A stretch of 64,000 nucleotides of DNA, taken from Rhodoblastus sp963704565. GTDB taxonomy: Bacteria; Pseudomonadota; Alphaproteobacteria; Rhizobiales; Beijerinckiaceae. The stretch covers positions 3,410,001 through 3,474,000 of the forward strand of contig OY969917.1 in the NCBI GenBank assembly GCA_963704565.1, in the 5' to 3' direction. Shown in pieces: positions 56,563-64,000 of the stretch (positions within the stretch are counted from its first letter, which is position 1; each line of letters opens with the position of its first letter). The position numbers and the translations under genes are program-made. Below the pieces are notes generated by a model that saw nothing but the letters and a program-made list of their open reading frames with translations, did no database searches and was not told the origin of the DNA.

Positions 56563-58704
56563 TCACTCGGCGGCGATCATGGCTTCCTCGTCCTCCTCGA
56601 TGTCGGCGGGGTCTTCCTCGTCGTCGTCACCGGCGAGGAAGGCGGGAAGTGCGTCATCGCCACCATCCTGATCGGCGGGTTCGGCCGCCAGGTCGCTTTC
56701 GGTGCCAGCGAGACGCAGCGGCTCGGGCAACCAGCCGGTGTCGGCCAGCAGGCGTTCCGCCTCCTTGGCCATGTCGCCCTTCTTCATGTGGTCGATGAGC
56801 TGCGCGGCGCGCTCGCCGGCGCCCTCGCGGACGGCTTCAAGGATGCGCGCCTTGGTGACGCGGCCGAGATAATTGCCGATCGTCGGTCGCCATCCCACCT
56901 GCGCCATGTCGAGTCCGGTCGCCCGCGCCAGCCGGTCGGCTTGCGACAGGCGGACTTTCAGCCCGTGCTCGCTGACGCCCGAACCGCCGTAGGGATTGGG
57001 CCGCTCATAGAGCGCGTTGACGCCATAGCCGACGCAATGGGCGAGCAGTTCCATGCGATTGTCATCGTCGAGCGCCACGAGCCAATCCCACAGGGCCTCG
57101 TCCTCGGCCGGGACATGGTCGCCCCAACGTTCATGCCGATCGGTGACGGATTGCGCCGACGGGCTGTCCTTCAATTCCTCGGCCTGGGCCGGAAATTGGA
57201 CCTGCCGGACATTGGCCTCCAGCGCGCCCGTCGCCGGGTGGTGCAGGAATGTGTCCGATACCAGCTTGTGCAGAAGCGCCGTCATGGCGACATGCGGATG
57301 GCTGGCCACGGCATCGCGCAGGGCGAGCGTGCGATGCGCAGTCAACTCGGTGACGAGGCGTTCGGGCAGCGGCTTAATGCCGTCCTCCTCGTCCTCTTCC
57401 GCCGGTGCGGGCTGGCCGCCGATGGTGATTGCGGCGCGCTGGATGGCGGGCGCCGACGGTTCTCCGGTCCCATCCTCCACGATCCCACGCGCGTCGCCGC
57501 CGTCCGGCTCGATCGGTCGTTCATCCTCGGGGCGGACATAGCCGCGATCGGCGACCAGCTTGCCGTTGGCGTCGATGGTGACGAAAACGCCGGCGATGGC
57601 GATCTCGGCAGGATCGTACCGGACAGGCCGGTTGTCGAGGGCTTCCATCGCCGCCTCGATCTCGCCAAGGCGCTGATCGATCTCATCCGGCAGTTCCTCG
57701 GTGCTTTCGTACTCCTCGGACAAGCGGTTATATTCCGCCTGCAAGGCGTCGCGCGTCGCCTGATCCGCGTCGGTCATGTCGAGCGGTGTGCTGGATATCA
57801 CCCGCAGGCCCTGGGAGGCGCCGTAGGGAATGCTGAGCGCGGCCTCGACCCATTTCCAGCCTTCGGCCGCGAACTCATCGGCGGCCGCCTTCAGCTTCTC
57901 GGCGACCAAGCGGTCGAGCAGGCCGACATCCTGAAGCCATCCGCCGTCGTCGGACTGGAAGAGGTCGCGCATCACGACGCCACCGGCCGCCTCGTAGGCG
58001 TCGACGCCGACGAACGCGGCGCGCTTGTCGGAGGCGCGCACGGTCGTCTCGGTCAGCATCCGCCGGATCTGCCACGGCTCCTTCTGCCAACCGGCGCCGA
58101 TCGTCTCCCAGACCTGTTCCTGGCGGGCATGATCGGTCGAGACCGTGAAGGCCATCAGCATTTCGAGCGTCATGCCGTCCTCGGCATATATGTCGAGCAG
58201 CTTGGGTGAAACCGACGCGAGGCGCAGGCGCTGCTTCACCACGTTGACGCCGACGAAGAAGGCGGCGGCGATCGCCTCCTCGGTCATGCCCTTGTCACGC
58301 ATCGCCTGAAACGCCCGAAACTGGTCGAGCGGATGCAGTGGGGCGCGGTCGATGTTCTCGACCAGCGAGATTTCGTCGATCAGGATGCCGCTCGCCGCAT
58401 CGCCGACGACGCAAGGCACGGGCGCGGTCTTGGCGAGGCGCTTCTGCTTGGTGAGCAGTTCGAGCGCGCGATAGCGGCGCCCACCGGCGGGCACCTCGAA
58501 CATGCCGGTCTCCTTGCCCTCCGCGTCGAGGACGGGCCGGACATGCAAGGACTGGATGAGGCCGCGCCGTGCGATGGATTCAGCCAGCTCGTCGATCGAC
58601 ACGCCAGCCTTCACACGCCGGACGTTCGCTTGGCTGAGCACCAGCTTGTTGAAGGGGATGTCGCGCGACGACGACAGGGTGATCTTCTGAATGGCAGACG
58701 CCAT
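56563..58704 (-). CDS. ParB/RepB/Spo0J-type DNA-binding protein, large ICE form
   Basis: About 713 residues. An N-terminal ParB nuclease-like domain (IPFNKLVLSQANVRRVKAGV, GGRRYRALELL at the GxxR motif, ISLVENIDRAPLHPLDQFRA) is followed by an HTH (MTEEAIAAAFFVGVNVVKQR) and a long C-terminal region with an acidic tail. The large size and lack of an adjacent parA mark the ICE-specific ParB-like family. It may bind and silence or protect the element. The start follows a conserved leader shared with DUF932. Confidence 0.88.
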   Translation of the reverse strand: MASAIQKITLSSSRDIPFNKLVLSQANVRRVKAGVSIDELAESIARRGLIQSLHVRPVLDAEGKETGMFEVPAGGRRYRALELLTKQKRLAKTAPVPCVVGDAASGILIDEISLVENIDRAPLHPLDQFRAFQAMRDKGMTEEAIAAAFFVGVNVVKQRLRLASVSPKLLDIYAEDGMTLEMLMAFTVSTDHARQEQVWETIGAGWQKEPWQIRRMLTETTVRASDKRAAFVGVDAYEAAGGVVMRDLFQSDDGGWLQDVGLLDRLVAEKLKAAADEFAAEGWKWVEAALSIPYGASQGLRVISSTPLDMTDADQATRDALQAEYNRLSEEYESTEELPDEIDQRLGEIEAAMEALDNRPVRYDPAEIAIAGVFVTIDANGKLVADRGYVRPEDERPIEPDGGDARGIVEDGTGEPSAPAIQRAAITIGGQPAPAEEDEEDGIKPLPERLVTELTAHRTLALRDAVASHPHVAMTALLHKLVSDTFLHHPATGALEANVRQVQFPAQAEELKDSPSAQSVTDRHERWGDHVPAEDEALWDWLVALDDDNRMELLAHCVGYGVNALYERPNPYGGSGVSEHGLKVRLSQADRLARATGLDMAQVGWRPTIGNYLGRVTKARILEAVREGAGERAAQLIDHMKKGDMAKEAERLLADTGWLPEPLRLAGTESDLAAEPADQDGGDDALPAFLAGDDDEEDPADIEEDEEAMIAAE

Positions 58705-58792
58705 GGTCCTTACTCCGCGACGGACGCCGAAAGACTTTCTCTCGGTCTGAAATCCGTCACGAAGCGAAGCGCCGCCCTCTTCCTCGAAGGGG
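58705..58792 (-). promoter_or_regulatory. Shared leader upstream of the ParB-like gene
   Basis: In the plus-strand reading, CGACGG, GCCGAAAG, TCTCTCGG, CCGTCACG and CTCTTCCT occur in the same order and nearly the same spacing as upstream of DUF932 at 60072-60160. It reaches to the start codon, so it is part of the mRNA leader. Presumably a common regulator or RNA structure acts here. Confidence 0.6.
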
Positions 58793-58836
58793 CAGCGCCA
58801 CGGAAACAGAAAAACGGAAGGGCACGGAAGCGCGAA

Positions 58837-58866
58837 GCCGGAGACACGGAAAACCGTATCTCCGGC
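58837..58866 (-). terminator. Strong hairpin between DUF932 and ParB-like genes
   Basis: GCCGGAGACACGG and CCGTATCTCCGGC pair over 13 positions with one mismatch around AAAA, 12 bases after the DUF932 stop. On the minus strand no T-run follows, so it may be a rho-dependent or attenuating structure rather than a simple terminator. Confidence 0.5.
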
Positions 58867-58877
58867 TTTACGGAAGA

Positions 58878-60071
58878 TCATGCGGCGCGATCGAGCAGCT
58901 TCTTCGCCCTGGCCTCCATATCGAGGCGGGCATCCTGGTGCGGCTTGTCGCGCGCGACGGCTGTGATGCCCTGCACGAAATCGAAGATGCTCTCGGGCGG
59001 CCGACCTTCCTCGGCCAGCACCGCGTCGATGATTTTGCCGGTTTCGGCCTTTGAGAACCCGCGCCGGCGCAGGAAATCGCTGCGATCTTCATCGGTCTTC
59101 GCCACGATCCGCTCGCGCGCCGCCTTGATGCCGTTGATGAATGGCATGGGCGAGGAATTGGCGAAATTCAGCAGCGCCGGAGCCGCCTCATGGGCGAAGC
59201 GCGACGCCGCATATTTGCTGTGGCGGATGCTGATTTCCTCGAAATCCTCGACGCCCCAGAGGTTTCGATTCTGGCACACGGCGCGCAGAAAAAAGCTCGC
59301 CATGCCGAGCGTCTTGGCGCCCACCTCCGAGTTCCAGGCATAGAAACCGCGGAAGAACAGATCGGGCGAGCCATCCGGCAGACGTCCGGCCTCGATGGGG
59401 TTCAGGTCATCGACGAGGAACACGAACACGTCGCGATCGCTGGCGTAAAGGGTCGTCGTGTCCTTCGAGATGTCGACGCGCGGATTGTAGATCCCAGTAG
59501 ACCAGTCGAGCACGCCCGGAACCTTCCAGCGCGTGTCGCCCGTGCCGTTTCCGGCGATGCGCTGCACTGCCTCGACCAGTTCGTGATCGTAGATGCGTCC
59601 GTAGTCGGGGCCGGTGACGGCGCGCAGTTCGACCCGGCCATTGCCGGTTTCCAGCGTCTTGATCTGCTCGGCCCGGTTCGAGGTGAGACCATATTGCAGA
59701 TTGATTCCCGCGAGCGCGGCGGGAAGCTGGCGCAGATAGGCGGCGGGAGCACCTACTTGGGCGGCCAACTGGCCGAAGCTCCAATGCGTAGGGGCCACGG
59801 GCGCCTCGGCGCCGGGAAGGATCAGCGACAGCCGCTCGGGATCGGTGCGGCTCGCCTCGACATGGATCAGCGCGGTTTCCACCACACGGGTCCGGCTGCG
59901 CTCGGCCCGGTCGCGCACAGAGCGGGCCAGCTCGCCGAGCGACAGGAATCGCTCGTCAGCCGGCCGCGAGAACCACTCTGAGGAGACCCGGCCGACGCGC
60001 TCACCGCGCGTGACATCCACCTTGTAGGCGCCGCTCATATCGCGGCGGGCGTCGAGAACCTGCATGTTCAT
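58878..60071 (-). CDS. DUF932 protein
   Basis: 397 residues starting MNMQVLDARRDMSGAYKVDV. The conserved core has YGLTSNRAEQIKTLETG, AVTGPDYGRIYDHELVEAVQ and YNPRVDISKDTTTLYASDRD, then NSEVGAKTLGMASFFLRAVC, as in DUF932 phage/plasmid proteins. GGAGG lies nine bases before the ATG at 60071. It is the outermost backbone gene before the tRNA end. Function unknown, perhaps replication-related or anti-restriction. Confidence 0.88.
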   Translation of the reverse strand: MNMQVLDARRDMSGAYKVDVTRGERVGRVSSEWFSRPADERFLSLGELARSVRDRAERSRTRVVETALIHVEASRTDPERLSLILPGAEAPVAPTHWSFGQLAAQVGAPAAYLRQLPAALAGINLQYGLTSNRAEQIKTLETGNGRVELRAVTGPDYGRIYDHELVEAVQRIAGNGTGDTRWKVPGVLDWSTGIYNPRVDISKDTTTLYASDRDVFVFLVDDLNPIEAGRLPDGSPDLFFRGFYAWNSEVGAKTLGMASFFLRAVCQNRNLWGVEDFEEISIRHSKYAASRFAHEAAPALLNFANSSPMPFINGIKAARERIVAKTDEDRSDFLRRRGFSKAETGKIIDAVLAEEGRPPESIFDFVQGITAVARDKPHQDARLDMEARAKKLLDRAA

Positions 60072-60160
60072 GGGGATCAACCTCCACGACGGGTGCCAAA
60101 AGCCTCTCTCTCGGCACTCAACCCGTCACGGAAACCCGATCCGCACTCTTCCTTTCGGGG
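60072..60160 (-). promoter_or_regulatory. Shared leader upstream of DUF932
   Basis: Same ordered motifs as at 58705-58792: CGACGG, GCC.AAAG, CTCTCTCTCGG, CCGTCACG and CTCTTCCT on the plus strand. Similarity covers nearly 90 bases. Together with the copy before the methylase/helicase gene it defines a regulon-like element. Confidence 0.6.
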
Positions 60161-60214
60161 GGCGTTGCGGGGCCTCCCCGCAGAAGGGGTCGGCAGAGAT
60201 CAAGGCTCGGCCGC

Positions 60215-60232
60215 AGGGGAAAGCTTTCCCCT
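60215..60232. promoter_or_regulatory. Perfect 18-bp palindrome near the ICE end
   Basis: AGGGGAAAGCTTTCCCCT is a perfect palindrome 143 bases upstream of DUF932 and 222 bases from the tRNA 3' end. It may be an operator or a recombination-accessory site. The rest of 60161-60403 holds no recognisable gene. Confidence 0.45.
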
Positions 60233-60403
60233 CCCGGTCTATAAGCGCGATTCGTATGCGACACTTAGGGCGGCACTCCGCGACCTACATGTTTCCAGAT
60301 TGGGAACGGAGATGGCGTCGCTGAAGGCGAAAATCACACCCTTGCCTACGATGAGGTTAGGCTTATCGGTGGTAGCTCGGTGGTATCTCGGCATAAAAGC
60401 AAA

Positions 60404-60424
60404 GGCGGCAGCTAAAAAGCCGCC
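60404..60424 (-). terminator. Terminator downstream of tRNA-Gly
   Basis: On the minus strand GGCGGC and GCCGCC form a stem around TTTTTAGCT and are followed by TTTGCTTTT. It lies 30 bases past the tRNA 3' end and probably ends the tRNA transcript. Confidence 0.65.
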
Positions 60425-60454
60425 GTGCCAAACCTTTGATTTTCTGATTAAAAC

Positions 60455-60529
60455 TGGAGCGGGCGAAGGGATTCGAACCCTCGACCCCAACCTTGGCAAG
60501 GTTGTGCTCTACCCCTGAGCTACACCCGC
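60455..60529 (-). tRNA. tRNA-Gly (anticodon GCC)
   Basis: The minus strand folds as a full cloverleaf. The acceptor stem pairs GCGGGTG with CGCCCGC, the anticodon loop is TTGCCAA within CCTTGCCAAGG, the T-arm is GAGGGTTCGAATCCCTT, and TCCA at the 3' end shows an encoded CCA. The anticodon GCC is at 60495-60497. Its 3' end faces the ICE, making it the likely attachment site. Confidence 0.97.
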
Positions 60530-60808
60530 ATCCGTGGGACGGCGCAGCCGCGCCGTGGGCGCTATATGCCGTAAAGCCTCCGACATTGCAACAGGGGGCG
60601 CCGTTCTTTTTCATGCATCCTTCGCAATGCAAAAAAGTTGGCGAAAAAGTTGGCGAAAAATTGCGCTTCGCTGCGGCAAATCCACGCCCATGGTTGCGAA
60701 AGCGACGCCAAACCGCCATTTTAGGAAGGAGGCCGCCGGTTTTCGCAATTCCAGCCGAAAGGTGGCGCGCGCATTTTTCACGATCTTCCCGGAACGGACG
60801 GACCTACG

Positions 60809-61717
60809 ATGCAGATAGTCGATCAGACGCCCCAAACCTCCCCCGCCGCCGGCGCGGACGTCATCGACGTGTCGCTACAGAATTTTCGCGCCGAGGTCAT
60901 CGACGAATCGACGCGGCGTCTGGTGCTGGTCGATTTCTGGGCCCCCTGGTGCGGCCCCTGCCGCCAGCTCACGCCGATCATCGAGAAGGTTGTGGCGTCG
61001 CGTCGCGGCGATGTGCGGCTCGCCAAGATGAATATCGACGCCAATCCCGAGATCGCCCAGCAGCTGGGGATTCAATCGATCCCGGCGGTGGTCGCCTTCC
61101 ATCAGGGCAAGATGGTGGACGCCTTCATGGGCGCGCTGCCCGAGCGCGAGGTCAAGGCTTTCGTCGAGCGCTGCATCGGCCCGGCCGCCGAGGATCCCGA
61201 GGCTTTGTTCGTCGAAGCCCAGGCTTTGCTCGACGCCGGCGACGTGGATTCGGCTGAAATCGTCTTCGCGCGCATCCTCAATCTGGCGCCGGAGCACGCC
61301 GGGGCGCTCGCCGGCCTGGCGCGCGTGGCGATCGAGCGCGACGCGCTCGACGAGGCCAAGGCCTTGCTCGATGCGGTTCCGGCCAAACAGGCGAGCGCCG
61401 CGCCGGTCGCGGCGGCGCGCGCCGCTTTGGCGTTGAAGGAACAGGCGGGTTCGGTCGGCGATCTCGCCATGCTTCTGGCGAAGGTCGAAAACGCCCCGAC
61501 CGACCATCAGGCGCGCTACGATCTTGCGGTGGCGCTCAACGCCGCCGGCCGCCGCGACGCCGCGGCGCAGGAATTGCTGAACATCATCAAGCGCGAGCGC
61601 GGCTGGAATGAGGAGGCGGCGCGCAAAATGCTGCTCCAGCTGTTCGAAAGCTGGGGCCCGCTCGACCCGGTGACGCGCGAGGCCCGCAAGCAATTGTCGG
61701 CCCTCTTGTTTGCCTGA
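60809..61717 (+). CDS. Thioredoxin-TPR co-chaperone (CnoX/YbbN-like)
   Basis: 302 residues. Thioredoxin domain with WAPWCGPC (Cys48, Cys51) near the N-terminus, then TPR-like helices (AQALLDAGDVDSAEIVFARI, ARYDLAVALNAAGRRDAAAQ). CnoX-type proteins hold oxidised client proteins for the chaperone machinery; unlike E. coli CnoX, this one keeps the CGPC redox motif. Chromosomal, 279 bases from the tRNA start with nothing else recognised between. Followed by the Lon-like gene in the same direction. Confidence 0.93.
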   Translation: MQIVDQTPQTSPAAGADVIDVSLQNFRAEVIDESTRRLVLVDFWAPWCGPCRQLTPIIEKVVASRRGDVRLAKMNIDANPEIAQQLGIQSIPAVVAFHQGKMVDAFMGALPEREVKAFVERCIGPAAEDPEALFVEAQALLDAGDVDSAEIVFARILNLAPEHAGALAGLARVAIERDALDEAKALLDAVPAKQASAAPVAAARAALALKEQAGSVGDLAMLLAKVENAPTDHQARYDLAVALNAAGRRDAAAQELLNIIKRERGWNEEAARKMLLQLFESWGPLDPVTREARKQLSALLFA

Positions 61718-61728
61718 TTGGATCCCCC

Positions 61729-62400
61729 ATGCCGATGAACAAGACCTATTCACAACCGTCCGACCTGCCCGCGACCATACCGATCTTCCCGCTGGCGGGC
61801 GCGCTGCTGCTGCCGGGCGGCCAGTTGCCGTTGAACATTTTCGAGCCGCGCTATCTCGCTATGTTCGACGACGCGATGCGCGGCGACAGGATCATCGGCA
61901 TGATTCAGCCGGTGGAAGGCGCGGAGCCGCTCGTCGGCGAAAGCCGGGCCTTGCGCGCCATCGGCGCGGCCGGCCGGATCACCCAATTGTCGGAAACCGG
62001 CGACGGCCGCTATTTCGTCATTCTGAGCGGCATCGCCCGCTTCCGCATCCTGTCGGAAGTCGATTCGCACAAACCTTACCGCGAGGCCTCGGTCGATTTC
62101 AGCCCCTTCCCGGAGGATTTCGTCACCGGCGCGGCGGTGCCGGCGAAGCAGCGGACCGAACTGAACAACGTTGCGCTCTATCTCGCCCAGGCCTTGCGGC
62201 TCGAAATCGCGCGCAACGATGTCGAAGCCATGCCCGACGCCGACATGATCTCGGTTTTCGCCATGATCGGCCCCTTCGACCCCGCCGAAAAGCAGGCCTT
62301 GCTGGAGGCGCCCGGATTGCTGGCGCGCGCCGACCTGCTGCTGGCGCTCGGCGAAGTCGCCCTGTCGCGCGCCCTCAAGGGCGCCAAACCCCTGCAATGA
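61729..62400 (+). CDS. Lon N-terminal (LON) substrate-binding-domain protein
   Basis: 223 residues. IPIFPLAGALLLPGGQLPLN, then IFEPRYLAMFDDAM, is the hallmark start of stand-alone LON-domain proteins, with no ATPase or protease domain attached. The role is unclear, perhaps substrate binding. It lies 11 bases after the chaperedoxin gene, so they likely form an operon, with the Trm112-like gene 13 bases downstream. Confidence 0.92.
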   Translation: MPMNKTYSQPSDLPATIPIFPLAGALLLPGGQLPLNIFEPRYLAMFDDAMRGDRIIGMIQPVEGAEPLVGESRALRAIGAAGRITQLSETGDGRYFVILSGIARFRILSEVDSHKPYREASVDFSPFPEDFVTGAAVPAKQRTELNNVALYLAQALRLEIARNDVEAMPDADMISVFAMIGPFDPAEKQALLEAPGLLARADLLLALGEVALSRALKGAKPLQ

Positions 62401-62413
62401 ACAGGATTCCACG

Positions 62414-62644
62414 ATGACCGACACGCCGTCCAAGTCCGAAGAGGCCGCGCCGCGCACCGCCGCCGAAGCCGCCGGAGTCGATCCGCGCCTGCTGGAAATC
62501 CTGGTCTGCCCCTTGACCAAGACCACTTTGCGCTACGACCGCGAACGCAATGAACTGGTCTCGCTCGCCGCCCATCTCGCTTATCCGATTCGCGACGGCA
62601 TTCCGATCATGCTGCCCGAGGAAGCGCGGCGCATCGACGAATAG
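62414..62644 (+). CDS. Trm112-like (UPF0434/YcaR) protein
   Basis: 76 residues. VDPRLLEILVCPLTKTTLRY (Cys32) and LAYPIRDGIPIMLPEEAR match the Trm112/UPF0434 family of small methyltransferase-activator-like proteins. In this family the second zinc-knuckle cysteine is often absent in bacteria, as here. Ends the short chromosomal operon. Confidence 0.93.
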   Translation: MTDTPSKSEEAAPRTAAEAAGVDPRLLEILVCPLTKTTLRYDRERNELVSLAAHLAYPIRDGIPIMLPEEARRIDE

Positions 62645-62721
62645 GCGCGGCGCGCGGTTCTGCGCCGGGTTTAGGCGTTCCGCCTAAATAATGGAATTTA
62701 TCATTCGTTAATGACATTCTC

Positions 62722-62738
62722 TTGTGCAATTTGCACAA
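62722..62738. promoter_or_regulatory. Palindrome upstream of the P-II gene
   Basis: TTGTGCAATTTGCACAA has perfect 8-bp arms around one T and contains the TGCA core of NtrC-type sites. It touches the -24 element, closer than usual for an enhancer. Confidence 0.5.
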
Positions 62739-62741
62739 AAA

Positions 62742-62757
62742 TGGCACAGGTGAAGCT
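62742..62757 (+). promoter_or_regulatory. Sigma-54-type promoter of the P-II/amtB operon
   Basis: TGGCACAGGTGAAGCT has the invariant GG and GC separated by exactly 10 bases, and a good TGGCAC -24 element. It lies 37 bases before the P-II start codon, the expected place for nitrogen-regulated expression. Confidence 0.65.
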
Positions 62758-62793
62758 GCGCCCCAGCGGCGAATTGCTCACTTGGCCAGAAAA

Positions 62794-63132
62794 ATGAAAC
62801 TCGTCACCGCCATCATAAAGCCGTTCAAACTCGACGACGTGCGCGAAAACCTGCAACAGCTTCACATCGACGGCATGACCGTCAGCGAAGTGAAGGGCTA
62901 TGGCCGGCAAAAGGGCCATACCGAAATCTATCGCGGCGCCGAATATGTCGTGAGTTTCCTGCCCAAGCTGCGGATCGAAATCGTCGTCAAGGACGAGCAG
63001 GTCGAAGCCGCCATCGAGGCGATCCGCGCAGCGACCAACACCGGTCAGATCGGCGACGGCAAGATTTTCGTCAGCCCCATCGAACACGCCTGGCGCATCC
63101 GCACCGGCGAAACCGACAACGACGCCCTTTAA
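62794..63132 (+). CDS. glnK: P-II nitrogen regulatory protein (GlnK/GlnB)
   Basis: 112 residues starting MKLVTAIIKPFKLDDVRENL. The T-loop YGRQKGHTEIYRGAEYVV carries Tyr51, the uridylylation site, and the C-terminal signature is TGQIGDGKIFVSPIEHAWRI. Linked to amtB 47 bases downstream, so GlnK is more likely than GlnB: it would bind and block the transporter when nitrogen is plentiful. Preceded by a sigma-54-type promoter. Confidence 0.95.
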   Translation: MKLVTAIIKPFKLDDVRENLQQLHIDGMTVSEVKGYGRQKGHTEIYRGAEYVVSFLPKLRIEIVVKDEQVEAAIEAIRAATNTGQIGDGKIFVSPIEHAWRIRTGETDNDAL

Positions 63133-63179
63133 GACGCGTCGGCGCTGCTTTTTTCCTCTCCAGACTTCGCGGACCCGCC

Positions 63180-64000
63180 ATGAGAATTTCGCCCGTCTCT
63201 CTCGGCCTCGCGGCCGTCGCCAGCCTCTTCGCCGTTCCCGCCTTTGCCGGACAAAGCCCGATCGATCCGGCCGACACGGCGTTCATGACCTTTTCGACGG
63301 CTTTGGTTCTGCTGATGACCCTGCCGGGGCTGGCTTTGTTTTACGCCGGCATGGTGCGCAAGAAGAACATATTGGCGACCATGGCCCAGAGCCTCGCCGC
63401 CACGGCGATCGTCTCCCTGCTCTGGTTCGCCCTCGGCTACAGCCTCGCCTTTCGCGGCGGGGGCGCGATGATCGGCGACGCCTCGGCCGCTTTCCTGTGC
63501 GGCATCGGGTTGGAAACGGTCAGCGGCTGGGCCAAGACGATCCCGGAAATGCTGTTCGCCGCCTATCAGATGACCTTCGCGGTGATCACCTGCGCGCTGA
63601 TCGGCGGCGCCACGGCCGACCGCATGAAATTCTCGGCCTTCGCCCTGTTCTGCGTGGTCTGGTTGTTCATCGTCTATGTCCCGAGCGCGCATTGGGTCTG
63701 GGGCGGCGGCTTCCTCGCCCAATGGGGCCTGATCGATTTCGCCGGCGGCACGGTGGTGCACATCAACGCCGGCGTCGCCGGTCTGGTCGCGGCCTTGATG
63801 ATTGGCTCGCGCACCGGCTATCGCAAGGAGAATTTCTCGCCCTTCGACCTGTCGATGGCCTTCGTCGGCCTTGGCTTGCTGTGGGTCGGCTGGTTCGGCT
63901 TCAACGGCGGCTCGGCGCTCGGCATCGGCTCGCGCGCCGTTTACGCCATTGTCGCCACCCATCTCGCCGCCTGCGCCGGGGCCTTGGCGTGGTCGGGCAT
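63180..64000 (+). CDS. amtB: Ammonium transporter AmtB, N-terminal part (runs off window)
   Basis: 273 residues of an incomplete protein. A signal peptide (LGLAAVASLFAVPAFA) is followed by DTAFMTFSTALVLLMTLPGL and further helices with the Amt signature FAGGTVVHINAGVAGL, where His lines the pore, and YQMTFAVITCALIGGATADR. It imports ammonium and works with the adjacent GlnK. The rest of the gene lies beyond position 64000. Confidence 0.96.
   Translation, partial: MRISPVSLGLAAVASLFAVPAFAGQSPIDPADTAFMTFSTALVLLMTLPGLALFYAGMVRKKNILATMAQSLAATAIVSLLWFALGYSLAFRGGGAMIGDASAAFLCGIGLETVSGWAKTIPEMLFAAYQMTFAVITCALIGGATADRMKFSAFALFCVVWLFIVYVPSAHWVWGGGFLAQWGLIDFAGGTVVHINAGVAGLVAALMIGSRTGYRKENFSPFDLSMAFVGLGLLWVGWFGFNGGSALGIGSRAVYAIVATHLAACAGALAWSG

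Noticed and set aside
56032..58209. Long plus-strand open frame opposite the ParB-like gene
   Set aside because: The minus strand encodes a clear ParB-type protein; the opposite frame has no ribosome-binding site or domain.

Overview
The window is GC-rich DNA from an alphaproteobacterium, probably in the order Hyphomicrobiales (inference from codon bias, the trb/tra/repA/parA backbone and the style of the chromosomal genes). About 60.4 kb is the inside of an integrative and conjugative element (ICE) that ends next to a tRNA-Gly(GCC) gene at 60455-60529. The last 3.5 kb is ordinary chromosome: a thioredoxin-TPR chaperedoxin, a Lon N-terminal-domain protein, a Trm112-like protein, a P-II protein and the start of an ammonium transporter. 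The other end of the ICE and its integrase are not in the window.

ICE backbone, mostly on the minus strand. DUF932, ParB-like, three small genes, a fused methylase/strawberry-notch helicase, a Toprim primase and DUF2493 (60071 down to 48721). DUF736, XRE, DUF2285, a broken DUF6499/DUF2285 gene, an AlpA-like protein, RepA and ParA (43284 to 39008). A ribbon-helix-helix protein, DUF2840, TraF peptidase, DUF736, lytic transglycosylase, relaxase, TraG and a CopG-like protein (39011 to 32127). Finally the Trb mating-pair cluster trbBCDEJKLFGI plus DUF2274 (24731 to 14845), next to a convergent LysR regulator. A likely oriT with a TATCCTGC nick motif lies just upstream of the relaxase gene. Iterons, DnaA-box-like sites and short AT-rich repeats inside repA look like a replication origin.

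Cargo sits in three places. (A) 1-13.6 kb: a nuclease-like gene facing a plus-strand operon of a WYL regulator, SNF2 helicase with DUF3883, an ASCH protein, a DUF1156 DNA methylase (frameshifted) and a HEPN-DUF499 ATPase. This looks like a multi-gene restriction/abortive defence system distantly reminiscent of class 1 DISARM. (B) 25.2-31.9 kb, wedged between trbB and the copG-traG genes: a compact six-gene set with a NYN-like nuclease, two small helical proteins, a DUF4407 membrane protein, a small membrane-anchored protein and a cREC receiver; beside it a sodium symporter paired with an EgtD-like methyltransferase. (C) 45.0-48.5 kb: a ubiquitin-like cassette (tandem-Ubl protein, ThiF/E1 and DUF6527) facing an XRE regulator and an ImmA/IrrE protease.

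Two genes (DUF1156 methylase, DUF6499/DUF2285) each carry one extra G/C base whose removal restores a full-length family protein, and the XRE gene seems to have lost its C-terminal tail by a similar shift. These may be real inactivations or assembly errors and should be checked first.
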